A stretch of DNA of 64,000 bases from Nymphaea colorata (GCF_008831285.2 NC_045146.1:13819149-13883148), one strand, 5' to 3'. Shown: positions 1 to 11,993, counted from the stretch's first letter. Program-made: numbers and translations. The notes: generated by a model not told the origin, from the sequence alone.

Positions 1-279
1 TCTTCCTTAGGAAGAAACTTCCGAGACCTATCACCTAGAAGGAAGTAACGGACGAATTCAGCAACAGGCGAACGATTCTTCCAAAGCTAAATTCCACGGT
101 GCAGCCTTAATAAATCGACAGATTATCTTGAACATCCTTTGATGAAGACAATGGAAGAACCTTTTTCTTTCTCAAGAAATTAACTAAATAGTTTGTGTTG
201 AGCTACCAACTCCGTTGCTTACTTGCAATGAGTATTTAGCGCCATAAACATATATACTTTCTATAAATATAAAACAAAC

Positions 280-1298
280 CTTGAGCTTGCAATTCAAGAA
301 CTTTTGCTTTGAATCTGAGGAACTGATATACTTGGATGCGAAATGAGAATGGGCTAACTGCTGATGCGGTTGCCGGTAGTATCGTCGATCCGGCTGCTGC
401 AAAATTACAACCCTTCCGGAAGTCTGGATTATCCAATGAATCTAAGTATGGATCGAGAAGTGGCAGATTGAAAGCGTCGCCTGAAAGCAATGGATTAAGT
501 TTTCGATCAACTCATTTGTCTTCAAGTTATCAATGGAACGATCAAAAAATGCACTTTTTAACTTCTGCTGATGCTATCAAACTGGCAGAAAAATGCAACC
601 GTGAATATCAGAAAAAGGTGCCACCTGCCACGTTATTTGCCGATCGATCTGATACGGCAAGCCAGACCGTATCGTTCTAAGCCCTATTTTTAATTCGCAA
701 AAACTAATTAATAACTAAATTAAACTATTAAAAAACTAAAAATTTATGGGCCGATACAGGACACAATTTGGTACGACCGGCGTGAAAGATAGTCAAAGAT
801 CCAGAAATGAGAAGTACGACCGGCGTGAAAGATAGTCAAAGATCCAGAAATGAGAAGTACGACCGGCGTGAAAGATAGTCAAAGATCCAGAAATGAGAAG
901 TACGACCGGCGTGAAAGATAGTCAAAGATCCAGAAATGAGAAGTTCAGGATTTTTCTGCCTGCATCCAAACGCAATCGAAGAACGCAGACCTCCCAAGCA
1001 TCGGAAAAATGGCAGGAATAAAAAGATCGCAAATTCTTCGACAAGAAAAACGCAACTTACTCAAGAAGTCGACGATGAGCCTTCCGTCGCAGAAGCGACC
1101 GGCGGGGCTCTTGAAGAAGGTCTCGCCGTTGGGTGGGACGAGTTTCTCGCCCATTGCGGCCACCAGGTTGCCGGTGTCCGAGTTCGAATCCCCAAAGTTG
1201 AATATGGCTGGGAAGTTCAGGTCGACCTCTTCGGTGGTGGGTACCAAGAGAAACAGGGAGGGCAGTAACACGAGATACAGGAACTTAGCAGAACCCAT
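280..1298 (-). CDS. GDSL esterase/lipase, exons 1-2 only (partial)
   Basis: Exon 1 is 1061-1298 and exon 2 is 280-480. The intron is 481-1060 (donor A|GTAAGT, acceptor TTTCAG). Splicing in phase 1 restores a continuous 146-residue N-terminus. Residues 1-24 look like a signal peptide (MGSAKFLYLVLLPSLFLLVP). Block I is GDSNS at residues 36-40, with Ser38 the expected nucleophile. The plant-typical PPNG and PAGRFCDGR motifs follow, then block II GCNFA at 103-107 (oxyanion Gly). Family members are about 350-400 residues and have a C-terminal DxxH, so more exons are needed. After exon 2 there is a good donor (CAAG|GTTTGT), but positions 1-279 hold no recognisable exon 3. The gene either continues left of the window or is truncated. 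The secreted hydrolase role is inferred from the family. An upstream in-frame ATG at 1325 would add nine residues; I prefer 1298 because it gives the cleaner signal peptide. Confidence 0.78.
771..942. repeat. 43-bp minisatellite, 4 copies
   Basis: Four identical head-to-tail 43-bp units start at 771, 814, 857 and 900, each opening GTACGACCGG. They lie inside the GDSL intron. The lack of divergence between units points to recent expansion. Confidence 0.95.
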
Positions 1299-2570
1299 GG
1301 ATAGTGCGAGTTTGGTGTGAAACACTAAACAGGATCTTCCCTTCTCTTCTTCAACTTTTTTTCTTCTTTCTGTGCTCTTTCTTCTCTAAATAAAGCATTG
1401 TCTTGTTGGCGTTCTCTACTGAATGACATGATTAACTTTTGGAAAGGAGGTCGGTAAATGAAAGTTTGCCTTAGAAGATACTCCACAGAGAGAGATGGTG
1501 GCCTGTTCTGTTTGCAAAGGCTGCAACGTTGCATTCTCTCATCACTATCAGCCAAAAAAGAATGGGGTCAAATGTTGCAGTCTCAATGATGTTAACGCGT
1601 TCCTTGAATTGCAGTGGAGTCGATCGACTACTCGGAAAGGGGAAAACGGAAAATAAAACCCTCTGCTAGTCACTAGCTTCTTCGAGCTCAAATAGTCTTG
1701 GATCTCAGCTTGAATTTTGCGCTTGTTCTTATGTTTTTAGCATTTCTTTGGCTTTTGGTTTACAAAGTTACAAATACAGTAATAATCTTTTTGTTGCTTC
1801 AGAAACAATTCTGAAGTTGGTTCTGGTAAATTAAATCCGGCAGCATACTTCGATTCTATTAAACTTTTTTCTTGATTTTTTAATACAAAAGGATTTGAAA
1901 ATTGGCCTACACCTACCGAGTGTGGCTTATATGACAGTATTCTGTACGAACAAAGCAAAAACTACGCAAGTACATGTGTAACCTCACGAACACTTTCATG
2001 ATGTGAAAGGGAGGGAGGCCTTCTAGGAGCTACTATTGCTGTTATTTTTTCTTAACATGTCGAAGGCAGATGTTACTACAATCAGCTTTGAATCAAATCA
2101 GATTCTGAAGTGCGTTAAAGAATAAGCTGAGTAGAATCGACTTGAAATTAAGCTTGATTTTTAAGATAAGAATAAGAAAGCGTTTATAAGAATAATGGAG
2201 AGTTATAGTGTTAGAAAGACCACAGCCTATGACGTTTAACTAATAGGGAGTAGTACCATGGTTAAATTAGTACCATTAGTTAATAAAAACAAAAGTACAA
2301 AAATAATAAAAATATTTGGTAGATAACATCATTTTCTCCACCAATGCAATTCGAATTCAAGTTGATTCCAATTGATATGATTTTGAATACAATTAAAGAC
2401 AGGAAATGGTCGCTTCTTGGGTTCCTACCGATGGGCAAGCTCCGGATGACCTTCATCGTGGCCAATCAACGCCAAGGTAGCGTCTGAATGATGCCTTGAA
2501 AATCCAATATTTTGTGAAAATCATGTTTTCCAAATAGGGATCTTTTAAAGTAGCGTTTGAAAATTGGTCA

Positions 2571-2600
2571 GCCAATGGTTGGGTAAAACAGTTCGATCCT
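2571..2600 (+). mobile_element. Possible SINE head (unit 1), eroded
   Basis: Counterpart of the better-preserved box pairs at 8386 and 13,883. The A-box-like GCCAATGGTTGGG is followed almost directly by GTTCGATCC, so the spacer between the boxes has been lost. Confidence 0.25.
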
Positions 2601-3347
2601 TGTAGATGCTGATGCTCTAAGTTGATAGATGTACCCTATCCTATCCAGGTTCATATGTAGACAAGGACCCTAAAAGAAGGGGGGATCAGGGACCTTCAAG
2701 CCTCTTTTATGGGTGATGAGGTGATGAGTTGTTAACCTCATGCTCACACCAAAAACTGTTATTTGTATTTGACTGTAAGACTGAAACTTGAGGAATGAAG
2801 TAAAACTCATTTTTCCATGAAAAGCCTGAGGGAGAAGATTTTTCAGATGCTATGTGGAAACGAGTTTTATGAAACTGGGTTTTTGACAAACCCAATTTCC
2901 ACATCACCCAAACAAAATTAAGACTGGGCTTAAGCCGTCATCTAAACAGTACCTCAGCATAGATTGGCTTCTTCATTTTGATGAAGTTAGGTAAACCTTC
3001 AAGAAGACACGCTAAAAGGGTACCGGAAACTTTTGTTTGTTTGTTTAAACTAAAGAAACGTAGCACCAATTTGGATGATTTAACTCGGTGGCAAATCAAT
3101 TCATTCATTGACCGATAAGAGGGGACGACAAGTTATACACTCCATTTTCAATTGTTTCCGATATTAATCAACAAGAAATTGCTTTTATTTTTAGTTATTC
3201 TTTTAACAGTATTTTTTTTTTGGTCTATTCATAACTGATTCTGGATCGGAGACACCACCGGCCGTGCCACTCTCTCAGCAACAGTTGTAAACCTCAAGAG
3301 ACGCCATTTGTTACCTAGAGACACGCAGCGATCTCTTTCTCTTCACT

Positions 3348-3879
3348 CCTCGAGCGGCGGCAAATTGTACGTGGAAAGTAAAACCAGCGAGACTCGTCTT
3401 TTTCGCCTCAACACAGGGATAACCATGGACGAGGAGGAAGAGCGACAGCTTGTGTAGACTGTGAGAGAAGCCGAGGAACCTGCGGTGAGGATCCCTAGAA
3501 AGAAAGAATAGGAAGGGGAAGAAGAAGAAGTGGAGGAAAAAGTGAGTTTGGAACGTTGAGATGAGGTTGAGTCATTGGGTCAGATTTATAATTGGGGGTT
3601 CGCTTCCTTCTTGCGAGGCCAATCCCCAACTCTAAATCGACCACACAACTCAACCTCATCTCAACGTTCCAAACTCACTTTCCTCTCCTTCACTCTTTCT
3701 TCCATTACCTATTCCCTCATTTTCTTTCTCAGGACCTCGACCTCAAGTTCGTCTACTGCTCTTGTGATCTAGAGAAGCTGTTGCTCTTCCCCCTTCTCCT
3801 ATTCTTCTCCTTGTATGGAGACACAAAGAGGAGGCTAGCTGGTTTTACTTTCCACGTTCAATTTGCCGCCCCTCGAGAA
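3348..3879. repeat. Long inverted repeat, copy 1
   Basis: The left arm (3348-3600) and right arm (3621-3879) are imperfect reverse complements around a 20-bp loop (3601-3620). Both ends carry CCTCGAG next to a GGCGGC/GCCGCC block. The loop-proximal stem is the cleanest part: about 30 bp beginning GTGAGTTTGGAACGTTGAG pairs perfectly with the right arm. Transcribed in either direction it would fold into a roughly 250-bp hairpin. The open frames across it are by-products of the arm sequence, not convincing genes. Confidence 0.88.
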
Positions 3880-4244
3880 CAGCAAAGCTAAAGATGTCGC
3901 AGCCAGTCTTGAGGTAATAAATGGAGTCTCTTAATAAGAGGCGGAGCTGCTAGAATTTTTTTTAGGAGCGAGTCAAATGGTCCAACCAAGAAATTTTTAT
4001 TTTTTTAATGTAATTTTTTTTCCAATTAACTGGAGAACGAGAAGTACTTTGCCAGCCTTAATATTGCCTTCACTTGCCCTAGGATTCAAGTTTTTTTCAT
4101 GTACATATTATACCTTCTCAATAAATGGTGGGGAGCCTACCTCCCAACATCCTTCATTGGAAGTTGAGTAGTTGGATTTTCTACGAGATCAACCGACACG
4201 AAATCTGGCATAGGATCCGCCAACGAGATTAATGACAATCTACT

Positions 4245-5085
4245 AGTTTGGAAAGGGAGACGACTCCCAAGGGCTGTTTGGGTGGTCTATTTAGGCAGTG
4301 CTGGACGACTTCCTATGGATGGACTCGTGCAAAAGCAAGTCGATCTTTCGCTTCCAGGTGTCATGTCTGCAAGCACACAAATGAAGATATCAAACAGCTG
4401 TTTTTCGACTACAAGGGTGCTCGATCTATTTGGATTTGCATCTACGGTAAGTTTGGGAGGGCTGCACCATGGCATTGGAGGCCCCCAAACATCATGTAAG
4501 GACTCAGTCGGTGGCATAAGGAATCAAAGACAAAACTATCGACAAATGTTGAAAAAAAAAAGCTTCCAGATGGTGATTTGGAGAACCGGTAACCACTTTA
4601 AGCATATAGGGGACATTGCCATAGGCAACTTGGCCAATCAATTTTGGTCGCACTGCAGCGAGCAACAGTGGACCTATCAGTGGACTCAATCACAACAGGT
4701 GAAAACTCATAATTGGCTACGTACTGAAATCCTATGGAGCAATGGAGTTAACCAAAATGATACTTGAGTGGAAATCAATAGCACTTCCTTGTTTAAGGCT
4801 GGCAGGAAAGGGGTAGCAGGCCTCATTAGAGACGATGCAGGTTGGTTTCGGTATGGACTAGCTTGCTGGATTCATAATAGTTCTGGTTGGCGAGAGACTG
4901 AGGTTTTTATGGAATGCATCATGAACTTGGCTAATTTGGAAGATAATCTAGGGCATATCTACATACTGGCAAATGATGGCGATTGAAAGCAGCACCTTCG
5001 TAGTTTAATAGAATGCAGGTCTGACATTGCGCCCAACTCAAACAGTTTCTTCAGCACTTTTGCCATTTGCAAGAGGTGGCCTCTT
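4245..5085 (+). pseudogene. Decayed LINE fragment: zf-RVT and RNase H
   Basis: Plus-strand translation in shifting frames matches the C-terminal part of plant non-LTR retrotransposon polyproteins. Around 4330-4480 it reads like the zinc-finger segment after reverse transcriptase (RCHVCKHTNEDIKQLFF, then ARSIW). Around 4768-5060 it reads like the RNase H domain (GVAGLIRDDAGWF, later ILANDGD). The usual catalytic Asp of the first RNase H strand (NTDGS in relatives) is absent; NSTS stands there. Several stops and frame changes show it is dead. No reverse transcriptase core is present. Confidence 0.65.
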
Positions 5086-5144
5086 GCTTAAGCCTCTAAT
5101 TTGTTGATGTTTATTCCAGATAATGGGCTGTATACCAAATGGAA

Positions 5145-5165
5145 TCCCACATGTAACATGTGGGA
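5145..5165. repeat. Short palindrome
   Basis: TCCCACATGT and ACATGTGGGA flank a single base, giving a perfect 10-bp inverted repeat inside the transposon insertion. No function is evident. Confidence 0.5.
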
Positions 5166-5712
5166 CCCATTAAGAGAAAGTATCATGAGGAAATGAGGTC
5201 CTTGCAGACCCATTTTTGCTGTATATACTACTCAATTTTGTTGCAATACAAGGATGAGAGCCTCACCCCCAAGCAGTCATTGTTCGGAATTAGCTTGGGT
5301 GAGGCCACGGCCTAGGCGACCCCCCCTCCCTTCGCCCCTGCTCTTAACGTTTATAACTATCGGCAAGAGAAACAGATGAAGGGTTGGCCAAGGTCCTGCA
5401 GGATCTTTCTACCCTTCTGGTTTTAAATCTTACTGAAGCACATGTAAGGTAAAAGTTATCGAAGGCGCAAAGCTGGTTATATACACAAGCTTGTGTGCCA
5501 TGCAACGGCTCATGTGCATGACAGGTATTCTTGAAAAGTTTGAAAGTGGGTGAGGAGAACACATGTCATGTAGAAAGGTCCTAGGGATGGCAGAGGTAGA
5601 GAGGGGGCTTTGATCACACCTCCCTTGCCCAACACCAACTGGGCTCTAGAGACTGACCAATCTCACACTTCTTATCTATATTGGCTGTTGAAAATGAAAG
5701 TGAGACCGTCTC

Positions 5713-5720
5713 AATTTATA
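5713..5720 (-). promoter_or_regulatory. Orphan SLAH TATA box (unit 1)
   Basis: Minus-strand TATAAATT. Flanking sequence on both sides aligns with that around the start of SLAH gene B. The start codon position is decayed (CAT to TAT on the plus strand) and no exon 1 follows. Confidence 0.5.
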
Positions 5721-6510
5721 AAAGAGGGGAAGGAGAGAAAGCGAGGGAGTGCCCAATAAGGAAACCTTCTCTATCTGTCTAGGAATGTCAATATATCAGA
5801 TTAAAATTAGAAATATGATCTAACTGCTTCAAAAAATTCAGAAAAAACATTAATATGCAATTAATAAATCGTATTTGATTTTACTTTAAAATAGGACATA
5901 TGATGGATTCAGATTTGGTTTTAAACAAATATCCAGTCAAATCAAGAACTGCGTGGCATGGCATCCATATATACTCGTTATGAACAGATTTCTCTGTCAA
6001 AGTAGTCCTGTCTTCCTATAGGTATTACCGAAACCAATTTTTCTTTTTATGTTTTTCCAAAATAGACTCACTCGATTAATATAATCAGATACTTTGTAGG
6101 CGCTAATCAGCACTCGTAATTAACTTTATTAGAAATGTTTTCAAGCTGGTAACCGTGTGCAATTATATAGGAACAACGCGAGGGGGCGTTAATATAAGAA
6201 ACGGGGGTGGGGGGTGAGGAGGCCCGATATATAATATATATGTCTGGAACCTTCCCTCGGATAGAAATATTTGTTTTAGAGAAATTGGTGTGGGAACAAA
6301 TGCATTCATCTGTTTTCACTATGTAATTTAGCACGCCTTAAATCTTTCAGGTTATACAGGTGACAACATGTATATTTATTCACCGGTATAACCTTCATTC
6401 TTTCTTTTTTTAATGGTTCCTTTCCTTCCTTCATAAAATAGGACTGGCACTTGCATAGTTAAGATTATTAATCGGAAAAATAATGAAAATACAATATATG
6501 TGCCCGAAAG

Positions 6511-6552
6511 ATATATATATATATATACATGAAGAGAGAGAGAGAGAGAGAG
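6511..6552. repeat. (AT)n(GA)n microsatellite, unit 1
   Basis: A short AT tract (6511-6527) and GA tract (6532-6552). It is the positional counterpart of the much longer tract at 11,684 and of 23,351. Confidence 0.9.
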
Positions 6553-7866
6553 GTAGGGAAAAGAATTGAAATAAACAGACTGCCAAATGATTTTTTTTTT
6601 TGTTTAAACCACCACTAAAAACACCTTATAATGAAAACATTAGCAATGGTTTATGATACTTTTAACCATCATTCGTGATGTGTTTAAACGGCATTCTTAG
6701 ATATGTAACCATCCGACAGTAGGCTTATTTCAATAGAGTCAAGCAGAGAAAATTACACACAAACTTGAGCAACCGCAATAGCACGTGCTCTGTTATCTAT
6801 CATAATCAAGGTAGGTTCATTTATACTGCTTAGGGATGCTGATTTGGATTAGATATTTGTTTGAAGCATTTTAAAAAAAATCCGATATGGAAAAAAATTT
6901 AATATTCGATCAAAAAATTCGATTGAATTCAGATTTAAAGATTAACATCCGATCAGACATACATAAGTAACAGAGACCCCTTTTTCATATAATAAAAATC
7001 GATCCCTATCCTTGATGGTCCCCTTTATTTGAACAGCAAAAGAAGCAGTTTGCACTAGTGGCCAGACTCAATGAGCAGCAAGTTCAAGGTGAAAAGAATG
7101 ATGATGAACCCCACAACACATATGATAAGAATGCTAACATTATGAAAAGGACCATTAACAAATATTGTGGCAAAAATCAAGACGGTGGATTATGGACACA
7201 GTTAATAACCAACACAAATCAAGGAACCATTGTGATAATGAATATACAAATAAGGAGTTATCTCAGCTGTAATACCTATATATAAGAGATTAACATGTTT
7301 TATCAATTCAAGGCCGATAGCCTTTTCTAGATAAATAAAATTATTCTAGGTTAAAATTTCTTATTTTTTATGTTTTCAAGTATCTCTCCATAAAAGTACT
7401 CCAGAAAAGTAGTCTCAATGATGTTAACGCGTTCCTCGAATTGCAGTGGAGCCGATCGACTACTTGGAAAGGGGAAAACGGAAAACAAAACCCTCTGCTA
7501 CTCACTAGCTTCTTCGAGCTCAAATAGTCTTCGATCTCAGCTTCAATTTTGCGTTTGTTCTTATGTTTTTAGCATTTCTTTGCCTTTTGGTTTTCAAAGT
7601 TACAAATACAGTAATAATCTTTTTGTTGCTTCATAAACAATTCTGAAGTTGGTTCTGGTAAATTAAATCCGGCTGCATACTTCGATTCTATTAATTTTGT
7701 TTCTTGATTTTTTAATACAAAAGGATTTGAAAAAATGGCCTACACCAACCGAGTTTGGCTTATATGACAGTATTCTGTATGAGCAAAACAAAAACTTCAA
7801 GTACATGTGCATACATTAGTTAATAAAAACAAAAGTACAAAAAATAATAAAAATATGTGGTACATA

Positions 7867-8045
7867 CAGTAGCGGAGCTACTTGTTGACTGGGGCGAGCC
7901 ACTGACCACGCCAGTCCATCAAAAAATTTATTATATTGTGTTAACTTCACATAGTTATGATTCTAAAATTTTATGCAATGCCCACACCAAAGTTGTGTCA
8001 CCAAAGCGAGTGCCCCGCAAATAACAAATCTTGGCTCCACCATTA
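7867..8045. mobile_element. Small hAT-like MITE with 8-bp TSD
   Basis: The 179-bp insertion is flanked by GGTACATA at 7859-7866 and 8046-8053. Unit 3 has the empty site at about 13,540. The imperfect terminal inverted repeats (CAGTAGCGGAGCT and GGCTCCACCATTA) match the plant hAT end pattern. It has no coding capacity. Confidence 0.75.
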
Positions 8046-8385
8046 GGTACATAACATCATTTTCTCCACCAATTCAATTCGAATTCAAGTTGATTCCAAT
8101 GGATATGATTTTGAATACAACTAAAGACGGGAAATGGTTGCTTCTAGGGTTCCTATAGCATGCAAGGGGGGCATTCTGCATTGTGTTCGCGGAATACATT
8201 ACTTGTTTGGCTTAATGATACTTCGAAGACAAATTTAAAGACCCCGATGGCGAAGCTCCTGATGACCTTCGTCGTGGCCTATCAACACCAAGTTAGCCTT
8301 TGAATGATGCCCTCAAAAACAGATATTTTGTGAAAGTCATATTTTCCAAATGAGGATCTTATAAAGTAGCTTTGGAAAGTTAGTC

Positions 8386-8560
8386 GGCCAGGTGGTTGGG
8401 TAGAGGACACGTTATCGGTTCGATTCTTATAGATGTTTCTCTCTTTAAGAGTAATAAGTTGATAGATGTACCATATCCTATCCAAGTCCTTATGCAGACC
8501 AGGACCCCAAAAGTAGGGAGAATTATAGATCTTCAAGCCTCTTTTACCGGTGGTGAATTT
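8386..8560 (+). mobile_element. Possible tRNA-derived SINE
   Basis: An A-box-like GGCCAGGTGGTTGGG with TAGAGG (8386-8406) is followed 12-20 bp later by a B-box-like GGTTCGATTC (8418-8427), the layout of a Pol III internal promoter. The same segment recurs in units 1 and 3, so its insertion predates the array. The end is not defined. Confidence 0.3.
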
Positions 8561-9663
8561 TTAACCTCATGCTCAGGCTAAAAACTGTTGTATTTGAGCA
8601 TAAGACGGAAGCTTGAGGAATGAAGTAAAACTCAATTTTCTCTAAAAAGCCCAAGGAAGAAGAATTTTCAGGCATGAAAATGAGTCTTGTTAAACTAGGT
8701 TTTGACAAACCCAATTTCCACATAGCCTAAACACACCTAGAACTGGGCTTAAGCAGTCATCTAAGCAGCCCCTTCGCATTGACTAACTTCTTCTTTTTCC
8801 TAGGCAAGCGGAAGTTAGGTAAACTTTCAAGAGAACATGTTAAAAGGGTACCGTAAACTTCTTCAACTTAGCACTTTGAGTCCAACTTTGTAGAAACGTA
8901 AATATCGACTGAAGCATATACTTACAATAACCAAATTTGCCATGGAAATTAAACAATTGTCATGGAGCACAAACTTATACGGAAGTTGGTATAACAGGGC
9001 AGCTGGAGTCTCATCAGGGCTTTTCTATTAGAGTGTGGTGGGAGTTGGTATGATAGGTTAGCTGGACCATCGTAAGGCCTTCTCTAAAAATTAAGTTTTA
9101 TGAAAATTTAGTTTTTTCTTATTTTTTGAAACTAAATTAATTTGTTATATGTTTGGAAGACTTTTTGGAACGAGACAATGAGTTGCCTCAAAAAAAAAGT
9201 ATGTCCATGAATGACTTAACTCCAAGAGATGTGTCCATGGGATGCCTTGGGCATGAGTTTTTTTTTTTAATATAACATGGGTTTGAGATATCCATGCTAT
9301 TGAGATGTTCTGTTTGTTTAAACTAGAGATCTTAGACGGCCTTCTGTTTCAAATCCAAGGCTACCAAACTTAGTATCAATTTGGATTGAATTCCGTGGCA
9401 AATGAATTCATTCTTTGACTTGACCAATGAGAGACAATTGTTTCCGATATTAATCAACAAGAAATTGTTTTTATTTTAAGTTATTTTTATTTAATTTTCG
9501 TTTTGTTTTTGTGGAGACTTTTTTAACAATAAATTTTTTTGTCTATTCATAATCGATTCTAGATCGGAGACACCACCAGCCGTGCCACTCTCAGCAATAG
9601 TTGTAAACCTCAAGAGACCCCCATTTGTTACGTAAAGACAGACAGCGATCTCATTCACTTCAC

Positions 9664-10191
9664 TCCTCGAGCGGCGGCAAATTGAACGTGGAAAGTAAAG
9701 CGAGCGAGACTCCTCTTTTTCGCCTCAACACAGGGAGAACCATGGGATGAGGAGGAAGAGCAACAGCTTGTGCAGACTGTGGGAGAAGTAGAGGAACCTG
9801 AGGTGAAGATCCCAAAAAAGGAAAGGACGGAATAGAAAGAGGAAGAAGAAGAAGTGGAGGAAGAGGAGATGGAGGGTGACCAAGTGGAGGAAAAAGTGAG
9901 TGTGGAAGGTTGAGTCATTGGGTCGATTTATAATTGGGGGTTTGCTTCTTTCCCTGCGACGAAGCCAATCCCCAACTCTAAATCGACCTCACGACTCAAC
10001 CTCATGTCAACGTTACAGGCTCACTTTCCCCTCCCTTTTACTCTCCTCCACTCCTTGTTCTTCCATTGCCTATTCGCTCATTTCCTTTCTCGGCACCTCG
10101 CCCTCAAGTTCGTCTACTTCTCTTACAATCCAGACAAGCTGTTGCTCTTCTCCCTTCTCCTATGCCTCTCCATGCATTGAGACACAAAGAG
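9664..10191. repeat. Long inverted repeat, copy 2 (right arm truncated)
   Basis: The left arm is about 9664-9942 and the right arm 9966-10,191. The outer roughly 90 bp of the right arm are missing: copy 1 continues through TTTCCACGTTCAATTTGCC, while here the sequence jumps to TTAATAAATGGAG. The rest of the stem stays complementary. The left arm has one open plus-strand frame rich in Glu (DEEEEQQLVQTV). Confidence 0.85.
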
Positions 10192-10602
10192 TTAATAAAT
10201 GGAGTCGCAAGGGATAGACGGATGAAGGGTTTGGCAGGGTTCGGTGGTGAACCAAGGGTTCTAAATCCTGCTGAACCATAAGCAAAAAGCAAAGTAAAGG
10301 TTATCCAAGGTATGAAGCTTGTGCGCTGTGCATAGTGAACTACTGGTCTTAAATCTTGCTAAAGCATAGACAATGTAAAGGCCATGGAAGATAGGAATCT
10401 AGTTATATGCACAAATTTGTGCGCCATGCATAGTCATAGTCGCATATGCATAACATATATGCTTCTTCCCAAAGGTCCTCGAGATGGCAGAGGCAAAGAA
10501 GGGGCTCTGCCTCTATAACACCTACTGGGCTCTAGAGACTGACCAATCTCACTTCTTATCTATAGTGGCTGTTGCAAATGAAAGGGAGACGGTCTCCATT
10601 TA

Positions 10603-10610
10603 CATTTATA
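10603..10610 (-). promoter_or_regulatory. Orphan SLAH TATA box (unit 2)
   Basis: Minus-strand TATAAATG, at the position equivalent to the TATA of genes D and G. It lies about 410 bp upstream, in the minus direction, of inverted repeat copy 2, with no channel exon between them. Confidence 0.5.
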
Positions 10611-11680
10611 AAGCTGGAGAAAGAGAGAGAGAGAGAAAGAGAGCCCAATAAGGAACCTTTCTCTATCTGTTAGGGATGTCAATATATCCGATTAAAATTA
10701 AAAATATGATCTAACTGCTTCAAAAAAATTAGAAAAACATTAATATGCAATTAATAAATCGTATTTGATTTTAATTTAAAATAGGACATATGATGGATTC
10801 AGATTTGGTTTTAAACAAATATCCAATCAAACTAAGATTGTGATTCACACACTGCGTGGCATTGCATCCATATATACTCGTTATGAACAGATTTCTCTAT
10901 AAAAGTACTCCCGTCTTCGTATATGTATTACCGAAATCAAATTTTCTTTTTTTATGTTTTTCCAAAATAGTCTCCCTCGATTGGTATAATCAGATTACTT
11001 TGTAGGCGCTAATCAACATTCGTAATTGACTTTATTAGAAATGTTTTTACGTGTGCAGTTATATAGGAACAACCGGATTTGAGGAGGCCCGATATATAAT
11101 AAACTTAATTACGTGAAAGAACCAATACGTAAATTAATAAAATAGATTGTGGGTCGAGAGGGCCACCGCCCACACGAATCCACGCCTAGCGCCGCAACGT
11201 GGATTGCTTTCCTAAACGTTATTTCGCCTTCCATGGCCACCAGTTTTGAGTATTTTTGCGATCCCTTTAAATTTATGAAAAAATCAACCTCTCTGTAATA
11301 TGTTCAAAGTTCGCAAGTGAAATGTTACTGTAAAGAAATAGAAAAGAATTGTTTGGAACCTTCGCTCGGATAGAAATATTCGTTTTGGAGAAACTGAAGC
11401 TATATAAACACTTGGTGTGAGAACAAAAGCATTCATCTGTTTCCACCATGTAACTTTACACGCGTTAAATCTTTCAGGTTATACCGGTGACTTTACATTC
11501 ATTCTTTTTTTTTCTCCCTTTCCTTCCTTCATAAAATAGGACTGGCACTTGCGTAGTTAAGATTATTAATCGGAAAAATAATGAAAATACAATAAAGAAA
11601 GGCTCATTAATTTGCAGCTACGCTTGATATTATGGCGGAGGGCAGAGCTGGCGGTTGACCCAAATACATGTGCCCGATGG

Positions 11681-11811
<131 letters not shown>

Positions 11812-11993
11812 GGAAAAATAATTGAAAAAAAACAGGCAGCGGAATGTTATTGGATGATTATTTTTTTTAATCCGTCCATAAAAAGACCTTGTAATGGAAA
11901 TATTGGCAATGGTTTATGATATTTTAACGATCGTTGGTGATGTGTTTTAACGGCATATTTAAATATATAACCATCCGACAGTAGGCTTATTAG

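Larger units (their letters stand above)
3937..5340. mobile_element. hAT-like non-autonomous insertion in unit 1
   Basis: Comparison with unit 3 (about 15,770-15,800) shows that unit 1 is interrupted here. The interrupted site is duplicated as CTCTTAA(T/C) at 3929-3936 and CTCTTAAC at 5341-5348, an 8-bp target duplication typical of hAT elements. The termini (AGAGGCGGAGCTG and CGCCCCTG) fit the common plant hAT end CAGGGGCGGAGC. It encodes no transposase and carries LINE-derived coding sequence inside, so it is a composite or nested element. Confidence 0.6.
1275..7410. repeat. Tandem array unit 1
   Basis: First copy of a large decayed repeat. In order it holds the GDSL start codon and upstream sequence (1275-1980), an AT-rich middle (2000-3240), a long inverted repeat (3348-3879), a transposon insertion (3937-5340), one copy of the short subrepeat (about 5430-5570), an orphan SLAH promoter (5650-6000) and SLAH 3'-flank-like sequence (about 6600-6826). 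Matching landmarks recur in units 2-4. 6830-7410 is a segment of its own: an AT-rich stretch like SLAH upstream sequence, then a 75-codon plus-strand ORF (7058-7285) of no recognised family. I see no intact gene between 1299 and 11,990. Confidence 0.8.

Noticed and set aside
1-279. Possible third GDSL exon
   Set aside because: No FDxGQND-type block or other family motif on the minus strand here; the next exon must lie outside the window or be lost.
1737-1958. Minus-strand ORF repeated at 12,933-13,136 (SNPFVLKNQEKSLIE...)
   Set aside because: Open in units 1 and 3, but frameshifted and stopped in unit 2 (about 7560-7760). No family recognised; probably repeat sequence that stays open by chance.
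7058-7285. 75-codon plus-strand ORF (LNEQQVQGEKNDDEPHN)
   Set aside because: Composition looks protein-like, but there is no second copy, no family match I know, and no flanking splice or promoter evidence. It may be a transposon fragment.
9655-9918. Ser-rich 87-codon ORFs in the hairpin arms (also 15,156 and 21,514)
   Set aside because: They read the antisense of the Glu-rich arm (GAA/GAG read as TCC/TTC), with no domain. They are a by-product of the repeat.
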